In this document: piece after piece, positions 9,101 through 16,637 of the stretch
Position numbering within the stretch: the first letter of the stretch is position 1
Layout: each line of letters begins with the position of its first letter
From: Minisyncoccota bacterium
GTDB taxonomy: Bacteria; Patescibacteriota; Minisyncoccia; Phycocordibacterales; UBA1550
Assembly (NCBI GenBank): GCA_028712595.1
Contig: JAQTPS010000005.1
Span: 1 to 43,470, forward strand
DNA: 43,470 bases
Direction: 5' to 3'
Notes under the pieces: model-generated
Seen by the model: the letters and a program-made list of their open reading frames with translations, nothing else
Database searches by the model: none
What the model was told of the DNA's origin: nothing
Program-made: the position numbers and the translations under genes

Positions 9101-12100
9101 CAGTAGTATCAATGGTTACCGTATAGTTTGCGCTTGCGGAATTTATATCAAACGAAACACTTTGAGTGCTTGTAGGAACAGACGCTCCGCCAGTTCCGCC
9201 AGATGAAGTTGACCAGTGAGCAGTATCACTCCAGTTTCCGCTTCCGCCAACCCAATAACGGTCAGCTACTACAGAATTAATAACGAAAGTTCCACTCGAA
9301 GTGAACGTGTGAATAGTATTCGCTCCGCTGGTTGTTTTTGTTCCTCCTGTTGTGCTTGCGGGATTAATACCTGCACTTCCATCTGTAGGATATGAAATAA
9401 TCACTACACCAGAGCCACCATTACCACCGTTAGCCAAGTTGTTTATTTGTCCTCCTCCTCCTCCACCAGTATTTGGTGTTGCGTTACCAGCAGGGGCACT
9501 ACCACCGCCACCGTTTCCACCTACGCCCGGAGTGCCTCCCATGTATGTTCCACCTCCTCCACCACCAGCATAATAAACAGACGAACCAGAAATCGAATAA
9601 GCCAATCCTACTCCTCCATTTCCTCCAGTTGTATTTGTAGGTACCCCACCGGAAGCCCCAGCTCCACCTCCTCCGCCGGCACCATAATTTGGTGAGGTTG
9701 TGTTACCACCACTACCAGAATTCCCTTGACCAGACGTACCCGATCCTCCAGTAGTATTGTTGTGCCCTGCTCCACCGCCTGAGCCACCCAGTCTTCCAGT
9801 CCCAGAGTTAGTTCCAGCTCCACCGCCACCAACTGCAATTAAATTATCAAAAATACTATTACCCCCATCAGATCCATTCCCCGGATCAGCGCTTCCAACT
9901 TGTCCGGCTCCGCCGCTTCCGACTGTTACAGTATACGACGATTGAGGTACGGCGTGGACAGCATCATAAAGTAACCCACCGGCACCTCCTCCACCGCCAG
10001 TCATTGCAGCACCCCCACCTCCTCCACCAACGACGAGAACTCTTACGTAACGGGCAGGAGTTGTAAACGTCCATCCGCTTCCGGCAGTAGCTACAGCTTG
10101 GTTGTTTACGCTATTCAAGCCAGCAGTCCAAGTCGAAGCTGGAGTGGCAACAGAGTGCTGAATGTTTACATAATCGACATTGATTGTTCCACCTCCAGAT
10201 TTTGTGAGGGTGAATGTGCCGGTTGAACTACTGTTTAGAGTGATTAAATTCCCAGCAGTACCTGAAACACTAAAGGTGCTTACAGTTTGTGTTGTTCCTG
10301 CTCCGAATATAATCGAGTGTGCAGCTGTGCCAGTGTCTTTGAAATCGGCAAATGTGTTGGAGCCAGAAACTGTGATGCTGCCGGTACTTGCACCGCGAGA
10401 GAACCACACGTTGTTGTATGTTCTGCTTCCTCCAACAAAAGTAACGGCATTATTACTGGTATCAGTTATTTTTATGGTTGAAGTATTTGCTGTTACGGTT
10501 GCTGTTCCAGCTGCCCAAATTGAACCAGATCCAGTGAGGGTCCACTGGCCACTGCCCATTGTTATAGACCTAGCCACAGTACTTGTCCCAGCATTGCCGT
10601 TTATTCCTGCGGTCGTTACAGCAAAGTTGTTAGCATTAAACGTTCCAGCACTGAGTTGTATTACATTTATGTTCGTATTGTTCAGAGCGTCTTGCAGTGT
10701 CAGCGTCCCACCAAACATCGAAACACCGAGCATAAAAGCTATTGGGACTCCGTTACTTCTCAGTGTGTAGCTTCCTCGACCATTAAGGGTTAAGGTATAA
10801 TTTGACCCACTTGTCGTTAATCCTGATATCAAAGTTAAAGATCCATAACTAGAAGCGTCCGCGGGAAGATTCCACGTCAACCCCGTCGTCCATGTTGCCA
10901 TGGTCCAATCAATGCTCTTGCCCAACCTTGGCATATCGGCAACTACGGTCGCTGAAGTTCCAAACGTGTAGTCCATCTGCACATCATCTTGTGGTAGAGG
11001 AACGCGGGGAGAATTTCCTGTCCAGTTAGCAGCATTTGACCAGTTCCCTCCAGCCGCAGTTATCCAGTGCTGGGTAAATGCAGGGGTGAAAGTAATTCCA
11101 GTGTTTCCGCCAGCATTTCCCACACTTACATTTGTTCCAAGAGTTCCTCCGGAGATAGTTATGTCTTGGAAGTCGACGTTGCTGTAGTTAACAGATGCGC
11201 CTGTCGCTGTAATTGTGCGCGCAGTACCTAGAGAGTTTGATTTTACCCACAATCTATTTGTTGTAGAGTTTCCGTTTATCGTTAAATTATGCGTAACCGC
11301 CCATGTACAATCCGACCCAAAAGTTGCCGCTGCGGTTTTGCTTGCGTTGCCCGTGAGAATTAGGTCATAAAATGCGCTTGAACCAGCAAATGAGCCACCA
11401 ATCTGAATGACCGACGACGTATAATTTACCGCCTTACCGTTTGCAACAAATGTTCCACCTCCATAGTTCAATGCATAAGAACCATTTAGGTTCAAGTTAT
11501 CCTGAAGTGTGAATGTTGCTGTTCCAGTTGCTCCAATTATAAGATTCCCAACAAAAGCGACCCCGTTTGATGTGATAGTTTTTGCTCCACTTGTTGCGGC
11601 AAAAGTTATCGTTCCGTTGTAGGTAATATTCATACCGGGCGCCATTGTCAGAGACCCGTATATGCTCATTGGTGTTGGGTATGAACCACCCCAAGTTACT
11701 ATTCCACTACTTGGATTTCCCCATGTGATGTCGCCAACAACTGCTGCAGAATCAATTGTAACCGTGTAACTTGCGCCGGATGAGTTCGTGTCGAATGCAA
11801 CACTTTGAGTACTTGTAGGAACAGATGCTCCACTTGCGCCTCCAGATGAGGTTGACCAGTGGGCAGTACTGCTCCAGTTTCCTGTTCCCCCAACCCAATA
11901 GCGGTCAGCTACGACAGGAGCTGTATATGTAACTACGAGCGTCGGGTCTTGTGTTGTGCCAGCTTGTTCTGAAGCATAAAAATTTACTCTAGTGTGCAAG
12001 CGTCCACCTTCGTTTGGATTGCCGGAACCCATGATATCTTCGTTCATTAAAAGGGCAAACTTGGCGATACCTCCCGGAATGATGCGAGCAAGGCCTGAAG

Positions 12101-13418
12101 CATTTAATGCATAGGTATAAGCATTTCCAGCTGTGAAGGTTGCATAGCTTATGGGTGTAGAATATTGTGTGAAAACATAATGAGAAGAAGCATAGTCGGT
12201 AAACGCAACAGCAGTGTTGCTTGCCGGAGAACTTCCTGCAATGTTCCAGTTCCATGCAGTGTTTCCGTCTGCGTACTTCGATTCAACGGTTACGACGAGG
12301 TTGGCAGCGGTTACGGTTGCTGTTCCGGGAATTGAGGATACATCGAAAAGCATAATTCCGCGAGACAACACTTCGTACTGATTTGCTATGTACCCACCTT
12401 TTACTCCTACATAGATAGTACTAGCATCGTCAGCGCCACTTTCTCCCGGTTCAGCTCTAACGTTGGTCCACGGGATACCATCGCCAGTATTGTTTGCGTC
12501 TGATGCATAACCGTCCACACTTGTGACTTCTGTATGTGGATTCGGATAGAACGTACTCGTCGCATCCGTAAATACAGGAAGCGTTGCATTCGAGAAGTAA
12601 TCTGCCTTTATGTGCTTGGTGAGAATGTATTCGTTGGGGTCGGATTGAATTGTCGGCTTCTGGAAGTCAAAATTAATTGGTTCTCGAGAGTCCCAGCCAC
12701 CGCTAGAGTCCCAGATGTAGAAGTTTGCCCAACCGTTTCCTCTTTCTGCTGTCGCATCTTTTAGTTTGACAGTTACGTTTTTACCGTTGTTGACGGTTTC
12801 TACGGGATCAGAGTAATTGACTTTGAATTTAAAGTCAGTATCTTTTGTCAATTTTTCATTGAAACGAATGAACTTTCGGAGTTCTGGAGCTTTACCTTGG
12901 TAGACCCAATAAATGAGGTCTGCTTTGTATTCTGGGTAAGCGTTTGGATAGACGACGTACTCTACACTTCCCCAACCTAGGTCTCCGGTCTCTGTCTTTC
13001 CCTCTACGTGAGCTACGCCAAGTGCTTGAATACTTTGAGCTAAAGGTTTGTCGTAGATGATTTTCTTTGTGAAAATGTCATAACGGTTGTTGTTGTTGAA
13101 AGTTGCTACTTCATCAGAGTAGAAAGGAGCTACTACTTCAAATGGAGCTTTGGTCATTTCAAAACCCCTTGTTGTTTTTGTGAAGTTTGGGTCTATGGTC
13201 TGCCATTTTCCCCCTTCATCCATATAGTTGACCCACTTTCCGTGGAAAGCTGTTTCCCGCTCCCCATTGTCAAGGACTTTGGTTACGGTGTTGTAGGAGA
13301 GTTCGGGGGCGTCTTTACCGTTGGAGGCAGAAGATTTGTGAATTAAAATTGCGAACCCAGAACCGATTGCGACGATTGATAAAAGGACAACAACAAAAAC
13401 CTTATTAATGTTTTTCAT
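6168..13418 (-). CDS. Giant modular exported surface protein (2416 aa)
   Basis: The protein starts with a signal peptide (MKNINKVFVVVLLSIVAIGSG...). Residues about 20-290 are a globular N-terminal region of unknown family, and about 290-500 resemble a DNRLRE-type beta-sandwich ending PTLVVTYTAP. A Ser/Thr/Gly-rich repeat unit starting (R/H)(Y/W)W(V/I)xxxGNW begins near residues 506, 784, 1387 and 1658. A second shared block starting VWFSRGASTG begins near 1004 and 1862. Residues about 1125-1345 are extremely Gly-rich with runs of four to six glycines. IPT/TIG-like beta-domains follow from about 1977, and the end resembles a fibronectin type III domain. No transmembrane or sorting anchor is visible at the C-terminus. 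It lies between rplB and rpsS, separated from rplB by a terminator, so it is its own transcription unit. It is probably an adhesin or surface-layer-like stalk; no enzymatic motif was seen. Confidence 0.8.
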   Translation of the reverse strand: MKNINKVFVVVLLSIVAIGSGFAILIHKSSASNGKDAPELSYNTVTKVLDNGERETAFHGKWVNYMDEGGKWQTIDPNFTKTTRGFEMTKAPFEVVAPFYSDEVATFNNNNRYDIFTKKIIYDKPLAQSIQALGVAHVEGKTETGDLGWGSVEYVVYPNAYPEYKADLIYWVYQGKAPELRKFIRFNEKLTKDTDFKFKVNYSDPVETVNNGKNVTVKLKDATAERGNGWANFYIWDSSGGWDSREPINFDFQKPTIQSDPNEYILTKHIKADYFSNATLPVFTDATSTFYPNPHTEVTSVDGYASDANNTGDGIPWTNVRAEPGESGADDASTIYVGVKGGYIANQYEVLSRGIMLFDVSSIPGTATVTAANLVVTVESKYADGNTAWNWNIAGSSPASNTAVAFTDYASSHYVFTQYSTPISYATFTAGNAYTYALNASGLARIIPGGIAKFALLMNEDIMGSGNPNEGGRLHTRVNFYASEQAGTTQDPTLVVTYTAPVVADRYWVGGTGNWSSTAHWSTSSGGASGASVPTSTQSVAFDTNSSGASYTVTIDSAAVVGDITWGNPSSGIVTWGGSYPTPMSIYGSLTMAPGMNITYNGTITFAATSGAKTITSNGVAFVGNLIIGATGTATFTLQDNLNLNGSYALNYGGGTFVANGKAVNYTSSVIQIGGSFAGSSAFYDLILTGNASKTAAATFGSDCTWAVTHNLTINGNSTTNRLWVKSNSLGTARTITATGASVNYSNVDFQDITISGGTLGTNVSVGNAGGNTGITFTPAFTQHWITAAGGNWSNAANWTGNSPRVPLPQDDVQMDYTFGTSATVVADMPRLGKSIDWTMATWTTGLTWNLPADASSYGSLTLISGLTTSGSNYTLTLNGRGSYTLRSNGVPIAFMLGVSMFGGTLTLQDALNNTNINVIQLSAGTFNANNFAVTTAGINGNAGTSTVARSITMGSGQWTLTGSGSIWAAGTATVTANTSTIKITDTSNNAVTFVGGSRTYNNVWFSRGASTGSITVSGSNTFADFKDTGTAAHSIIFGAGTTQTVSTFSVSGTAGNLITLNSSSTGTFTLTKSGGGTINVDYVNIQHSVATPASTWTAGLNSVNNQAVATAGSGWTFTTPARYVRVLVVGGGGGGAAMTGGGGGAGGLLYDAVHAVPQSSYTVTVGSGGAGQVGSADPGNGSDGGNSIFDNLIAVGGGGAGTNSGTGRLGGSGGGAGHNNTTGGSGTSGQGNSGSGGNTTSPNYGAGGGGGAGASGGVPTNTTGGNGGVGLAYSISGSSVYYAGGGGGGTYMGGTPGVGGNGGGGSAPAGNATPNTGGGGGGQINNLANGGNGGSGVVIISYPTDGSAGINPASTTGGTKTTSGANTIHTFTSSGTFVINSVVADRYWVGGSGNWSDTAHWSTSSGGTGGASVPTSTQSVSFDINSASANYTVTIDTTANCADMAWANPSSGKPTLAGGSPNALNIYGNLTLVSGMNWTFTWYLNFKATSGTKLITTAGVSIPSIFTIAGAGGTFQLGDDFTSTVGSNGISRTAGTFNPNGKTFTISGSSRIQGFNGTSSFYNLNIVGPAVAYSGLYLYDALGVNGTLTISGNSITNRMLIYSSTIGTARTITANAVSLSNVDFQDITGAGAATWSGTSIGNALGNTGITFTTPVTRYWVAASGGNWSSTSSWSATSGGSSGASVPLLQDTVIFDSNSITSTGKTITMDIPRVPSVDFSNVLNAPAVTVSSAVGGLLYSVGSINLTGVGTYSSGSNANAFWGRGTSTLTSNGKTLYGLYPYNFGGILNIVGDLTLTGAFIGSVSGTVNAGTNSLITLTGAGTAWSHSSVCTFVANGSTIKFTDTTNTGLNFYGSTGTYNNVWFSRGASTGNIAIYGSNTFNDFKDTGTSAHSIIFKSGTTQTVATFTVSGTAGNLITLNSDTTGTHTLTKSGGGTINVDYVNIQHSIATPASTWTAGQHSIDNQGVATAGSGWTFIGPPPAITSYSNLTDGALDYSASCTTCGVRIGGPESFQTITITGTNFGTDPGAGNRSTSANNIKVGTKQISSSNVVFWSATSIRFTTDTSLVGDSDTDWGTNFGGSNALTVTAGSQTTSGLNFYVFPQITSTTAASLFADTAREYSASDTDGVLTLNGTRFGTAQGSGGVELLGYNATVVSWSNTAITVQVPVAIPDNVYTGSVVMTQGAGGNSLTHTYSIPLRILPRITSISPSTGSTGDTIQINGNHFCQDGTCPASGSRSTASNKVVFATTQATENDFESLTGGAGNCNGTGTAWTYKEICVQVPQGAITGNIQLSSSGFSAYASNTVSFTVGSSGSLQEVSGAVAQAGNKQVFLRWVNPSSPNLRSILVLRRALVAPTEIPVDGTTYGTGYALGLSTVACVVNSPATSCIDRGLVNGQAYYYRIFTRGANGNYSTF

Positions 13419-13427
13419 ATTACCAAT

Positions 13428-13433
13428 ATTGTA
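13428..13433 (-). promoter_or_regulatory. Candidate -10 of the giant surface gene
   Basis: TACAAT lies 9 nt upstream of the ATG at 13418 on the minus strand. It would also place the start site downstream of the alternative ATG at 13436, which favours 13418. No good -35 was found. Confidence 0.35.
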
Positions 13434-13469
13434 CATTATTTTTGCTTACAATAATACTATTCCTTTGCC

Positions 13470-13494
13470 TTTCCATCGGCTAAGCCGATGGAAA
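13470..13494 (-). other. Hairpin between rplB terminator and giant gene
   Basis: Two 12-base arms (TTTCCATCGGCT / AGCCGATGGAAA) form a near-perfect palindrome just downstream of the rplB terminator. It lacks a long U-tract on the minus strand. It could be a second-stage terminator or a binding site upstream of the giant-gene promoter. Confidence 0.5.
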
Positions 13495-13501
13495 TCTTAC
13501 A

Positions 13502-13542
13502 AAAAACTCGCCGAGCATCGTTTTGATGCTCGGCGAGTTTTT
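13502..13542 (-). terminator. Strong terminator after rplB
   Basis: A perfect 18-bp stem (core CTCGCCGAGCATC / GATGCTCGGCGAG) with a 5-base loop is followed by T's on the minus strand. It lies 10 bp after the rplB stop. It ends the tuf-rplB operon where rpsS would usually follow without a break. Confidence 0.9.
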
Positions 13543-13552
13543 ATAGATTGTA

Positions 13553-14392
13553 TTATTTCGTCTCTTTGTGTTTTCGGCGTTCAACAATGAGATTGTTGGA
13601 GTATTTCTTTGGAGTACGCGTCTTTCGTCCACCAGTAATCTTGCCGGAACGAGTCTTTGGTCTCTTTGTACCACGGCCTTGTCGTCCTTCACCTCCTCCG
13701 TATGGGTGGTCAACTGGGTTCATAGCAGTACCACGAACCTTTGGACGAATTCCGAGCCAGCGAGAGCGTCCTGCCTTGCCGAGATTTCGGTGTTTGTATT
13801 CCTCGTTTGAAACAGCGCCGATAGAAGCCCATGCATTTTCTGAAACCTTTCGGATTTCTCCTGAAGGCATCTTCAAATGTGTCTGTCCGTCGTTGTTTGC
13901 AACAACTTCAGCGTAAATTCCAGCTGAACGAGCAATACGAGCGCCTCCGTGCGGTTCAACTTCGATATTGAAAACGAAAGTTCCGACTGGGGTCTTTCGC
14001 AAAGGAAGACGATTGCCGATTTTCAAAGATGCGTCCTCGCTTACGATTATTTCATCTCCCACTTTTAGTCCTTTTGGAAGAAGAGTGTATCGACGATCGC
14101 CGTCTTTATAGCAAATGAGCGCAATGAAACCCGAGCGATTTGGATCGTATTCAACAGTTTCTACTTTTGCAGGAATATTAAACTTCTGCATAGAGAAATC
14201 AATCTCACGGAATGCGCGTTTGTGTCCTCCGCCCCGGTGAGATGAAGTGATACGACCAAAAGAGTTGCGTCCCGAGCCACGGCTAAAACCTGTGGTTAGA
14301 GATTTCTTTGGTTTGTTCGTCGAAAGCACTCCGCGGTACGTAACGATTGCGGTTTTGCGAAGCGACTTTGTTCTTGGTCTAAAAGTTTTCAT
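13553..14392 (-). CDS. rplB: 50S ribosomal protein L2
   Basis: The product has 279 residues, the standard length. L2 supports subunit association and the peptidyl-transferase centre. Conserved blocks are SSHRGGGHKRAFREIDF near residue 50, VEYDPNRSGFIALICYKDGDRRY near 80, and the C-terminal GTAMNPVDHPYGGGEGRQGRG region carrying the essential His near residue 228. It lies 2 bp after rplW. It is the last gene before a strong terminator, an unusual place to end the S10 operon. Confidence 0.98.
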   Translation of the reverse strand: MKTFRPRTKSLRKTAIVTYRGVLSTNKPKKSLTTGFSRGSGRNSFGRITSSHRGGGHKRAFREIDFSMQKFNIPAKVETVEYDPNRSGFIALICYKDGDRRYTLLPKGLKVGDEIIVSEDASLKIGNRLPLRKTPVGTFVFNIEVEPHGGARIARSAGIYAEVVANNDGQTHLKMPSGEIRKVSENAWASIGAVSNEEYKHRNLGKAGRSRWLGIRPKVRGTAMNPVDHPYGGGEGRQGRGTKRPKTRSGKITGGRKTRTPKKYSNNLIVERRKHKETK

Positions 14393-14394
14393 AT

Positions 14395-14793
14395 TTATAT
14401 AATTTCTATCTTATCGCCTTTCTTTAGCGTCACGAGCGCTTTGCGAACTCCTGTTCGGAGACCCATCTTGCCTCGCACAAATACACGAGCGCTTGGGAGG
14501 TTTATGATGTTCACGCGAACTGGAACTACGCCGTAAACTGCTCGAATAGCTTTTGCAATTTCCTGCTTGTTGCTTTCCTTTGCGACTTCAAATACATAAG
14601 TATTTTTTTCTGCGAGGATAGCTGCCTTTTCGGTTATGTGAGGTCGAACTAGTACGCCCGCAAGATCACCGGTTTTTTCTACCTTTTTAGCGAGTTTTGC
14701 AACCTTAACTGCAGGAGTCTTTACTTTCTTTTCTGCCTTTTTCTCTGCTTTTGGGGCAACCTCTTTTTCTGTTGTTTTCTTAAAAATAGCCAT
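14395..14793 (-). CDS. rplW: 50S ribosomal protein L23 with Lys-rich N-terminal extension
   Basis: The product has 132 residues. Residues about 1-42 are a Lys/Ala/Val-rich low-complexity extension absent from minimal L23. The family core follows with VLVRPHITEKAAILAEKNTYVFEVA and a C-terminal KKALVTLKKGDKIEI-like block. L23 docks trigger factor, SRP and the translocon at the tunnel exit. It lies 11 bp after rplD and 2 bp before rplB. The start is preceded by ACTATC with no Shine-Dalgarno. Confidence 0.95.
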   Translation of the reverse strand: MAIFKKTTEKEVAPKAEKKAEKKVKTPAVKVAKLAKKVEKTGDLAGVLVRPHITEKAAILAEKNTYVFEVAKESNKQEIAKAIRAVYGVVPVRVNIINLPSARVFVRGKMGLRTGVRKALVTLKKGDKIEII

Positions 14794-14804
14794 GATAGTA
14801 TTGA

Positions 14805-15557
14805 TTATTTAGCAAGCGCCTTTGGAGCTTTCTCGACCTTGGTTGCCTTTTTGCTCTTAGCGACCGGGGCTTCCTTTACAACTTCTACTTTAGCTTGGGC
14901 AAGTTTACCTTCGAGCCATTTCACGCTAGCATCGGCGCCGACAATCACAACGAATTTGTAGTTGAGAAGTGAAAGCACATCCATATTCTTTAGGTCGTCA
15001 AAATGAACGTTGCTGAAGTTTGCAAAGCTCTTTGAAACCACAGGATTCTTTTCTGCTGTTGTAATGTATGCCGTATTTTTTCGGCGAGTAGAAAGTTTTT
15101 CAAAACCTTTTATTCCTCCGAGAGATGCGAGGATTCCTTTTATTTCGGATGTTTTTGGTTTATCCATAGCAATCGCATCAACAAACAAAATTTCATTGTT
15201 GCGAAGCTTCTCCGAAAGAACAGTGTAGAGGGCTTTGCTACGAATTTTTTTGTTGATTTTCTTGCTGTAGTTTGCGTCTGTAAGGGGTCCGTGTGTGATA
15301 CCTCCGTGTCTCCAAAGTGGAGAACGAATTGTGCTGTGACGTGCCTGACCTGTTCCCTTTTGCTGCCAAGGTCTCTTTCCTCCTCCGGAAACTTCTCCGC
15401 GGTCCTTTACGGATGCAGTAGCTACTCGAGCATTTGAGCGCATCGATTCTACCACCTGGTGAACGAGATCTCCGTTCCAAGAAAGACCCCAGACATTTTC
15501 ATTCAAGGCAATCTTTCCAGCTTCTTTTCCTTTTGTATTGTAAATTTTAGCTTCCAT
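14805..15557 (-). CDS. rplD: 50S ribosomal protein L4
   Basis: The product has 250 residues, longer than the usual 200-210 because of a C-terminal Lys/Ala tail from about residue 228. The core shows GGGKRPWQQKGTGQARHSTIRSP near residue 58, the loop that extends toward the exit tunnel, and RRKNTAYITT near residue 161. In E. coli L4 also represses its own operon, but no E. coli-like leader was recognised here. It lies 11 bp after rplC. The start is preceded by ACTACC with no Shine-Dalgarno. Confidence 0.96.
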   Translation of the reverse strand: MEAKIYNTKGKEAGKIALNENVWGLSWNGDLVHQVVESMRSNARVATASVKDRGEVSGGGKRPWQQKGTGQARHSTIRSPLWRHGGITHGPLTDANYSKKINKKIRSKALYTVLSEKLRNNEILFVDAIAMDKPKTSEIKGILASLGGIKGFEKLSTRRKNTAYITTAEKNPVVSKSFANFSNVHFDDLKNMDVLSLLNYKFVVIVGADASVKWLEGKLAQAKVEVVKEAPVAKSKKATKVEKAPKALAK

Positions 15558-15568
15558 GGTAGTAAAAA

Positions 15569-16198
15569 TTATTTGTTAGGTCTCTTTGACTTAATTTCGA
15601 GAATCGCTCCCTTAATGCCCGGTACACAGCCGGAGATTAATATTTTCCCGTTGTCGGTGTCAACCCCAAGCACGCGAAGACCGGAGATGGTGATTTTATC
15701 TCCACCCATACGTCCAGCCATGCGCATACCTTTCGCAACGCGACCTCCGGCGCGAGCTCCACCTCCGATTGAACCCGGCTCGCGTTCAGAGTGTTTCTGT
15801 CCGTGAGTTCGAGAACCTCCGTGGAAACCATGGCGTTTAACAACACCCTGGAATCCTTTTCCTTTTGAGATACCGGAGATAACGAGTTCGTCGCCTATGG
15901 CAAAAAGAGAGGCATCTAAAGCATCTCCTCTCTTCCATTTGCTCGAGTCGTCAACAGTGAATTCGCGGATAGTCGCAAAAGAACCAATGTCTTTTGTGTG
16001 ACCTGCGACACCCTTTGAGATATTTTTTGCATTACGCACGCCAAAACCTACCTGTACAGCTTCATAGCCATCGGTAGCTTTTGACTTTACTTGCGCAACA
16101 ACAGAAGGCGTCACTTGAACAAGTGTTGCCGCTGTAGCCATTCCATCGTTTCCGATGAAAGTAACCATATTTTCTTTTCGTCCTAGAATAAATTTCAT
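15569..16198 (-). CDS. rplC: 50S ribosomal protein L3
   Basis: The product has 209 residues, standard for L3. MKFILGRKENM is the family start, so the ATG at 16198 is preferred over the in-frame ATG four codons upstream. The conserved loop KGFQGVVKRHGFHGGSRTHGQKHSEREPGSIG near residue 120 reaches into the peptidyl-transferase centre, and KGMRMAGRMG follows. It lies 60 bp after rpsJ. The gap contains a small CAACC/GGTTG hairpin and no Shine-Dalgarno. Confidence 0.96.
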   Translation of the reverse strand: MKFILGRKENMVTFIGNDGMATAATLVQVTPSVVAQVKSKATDGYEAVQVGFGVRNAKNISKGVAGHTKDIGSFATIREFTVDDSSKWKRGDALDASLFAIGDELVISGISKGKGFQGVVKRHGFHGGSRTHGQKHSEREPGSIGGGARAGGRVAKGMRMAGRMGGDKITISGLRVLGVDTDNGKILISGCVPGIKGAILEIKSKRPNK

Positions 16199-16258
16199 AT
16201 CGGTAACCATTGCAACCTTTTTTCGGGTTGTTGGTATTTTAACTATCTAATAATCGTC

Positions 16259-16609
16259 TTACATCATCTTCACGTCGATGTTGACTCCTGACGGAAGCGA
16301 AAGATTTGTGAGTGCCTCTATCACTTTCGCATTCGGATTCAAGATGTCAATCAAACGCTTGTGGGTTCTCATCTCAAACTGCTCTCGCGCATTTTTGTAA
16401 ATGAACGGAGAACGGTTTACGGTGTACTTCTTTATCTCCGTTGGCAGTGGAATGGGGCCCATCACTTCTGCATCATATCTTAGCGCAGTATCGATAATCT
16501 GTTTTACAGAATTGTCGAGAACTTTGTGCTCATAAGCGCGCACACGAATGCGAAGCTTGTGGGTTACTTCTTTGTCTGCGACTTTTTTTGTTACCGATTT
16601 TGTGGGCAT
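16259..16609 (-). CDS. rpsJ: 30S ribosomal protein S10
   Basis: The product has 116 residues with about 12 extra at the N-terminus before [18 protein letters not shown]. The block [39 protein letters not shown] is fully conserved. S10 is a 30S head protein and, as NusE, part of antitermination complexes. It is encoded 28 bp after tuf, so tuf and the S10 group form one operon. Confidence 0.97.
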   Translation of the reverse strand: MPTKSVTKKVADKEVTHKLRIRVRAYEHKVLDNSVKQIIDTALRYDAEVMGPIPLPTEIKKYTVNRSPFIYKNAREQFEMRTHKRLIDILNPNAKVIEALTNLSLPSGVNIDVKMM

Positions 16610-16637
16610 AGAATTGATGATAATAAACTGTATCGCT

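Noticed and set aside
9352-9573. Plus-strand Pro-rich reading frames (also at 103-324)
   Set aside because: They are the antisense of the poly-Gly tracts; a Gly-rich minus-strand gene automatically yields Pro runs on the other strand.
9385-10045. CRISPR-like or tandem DNA repeat in the Gly-rich region
   Set aside because: Repeats are Gly codons with irregular spacing and no spacer-repeat regularity.
10180-10770. 196-codon plus-strand frame inside the giant gene
   Set aside because: Val/Pro/Ala-rich antisense of Ser/Thr/Asn-rich repeats, with no start signal.
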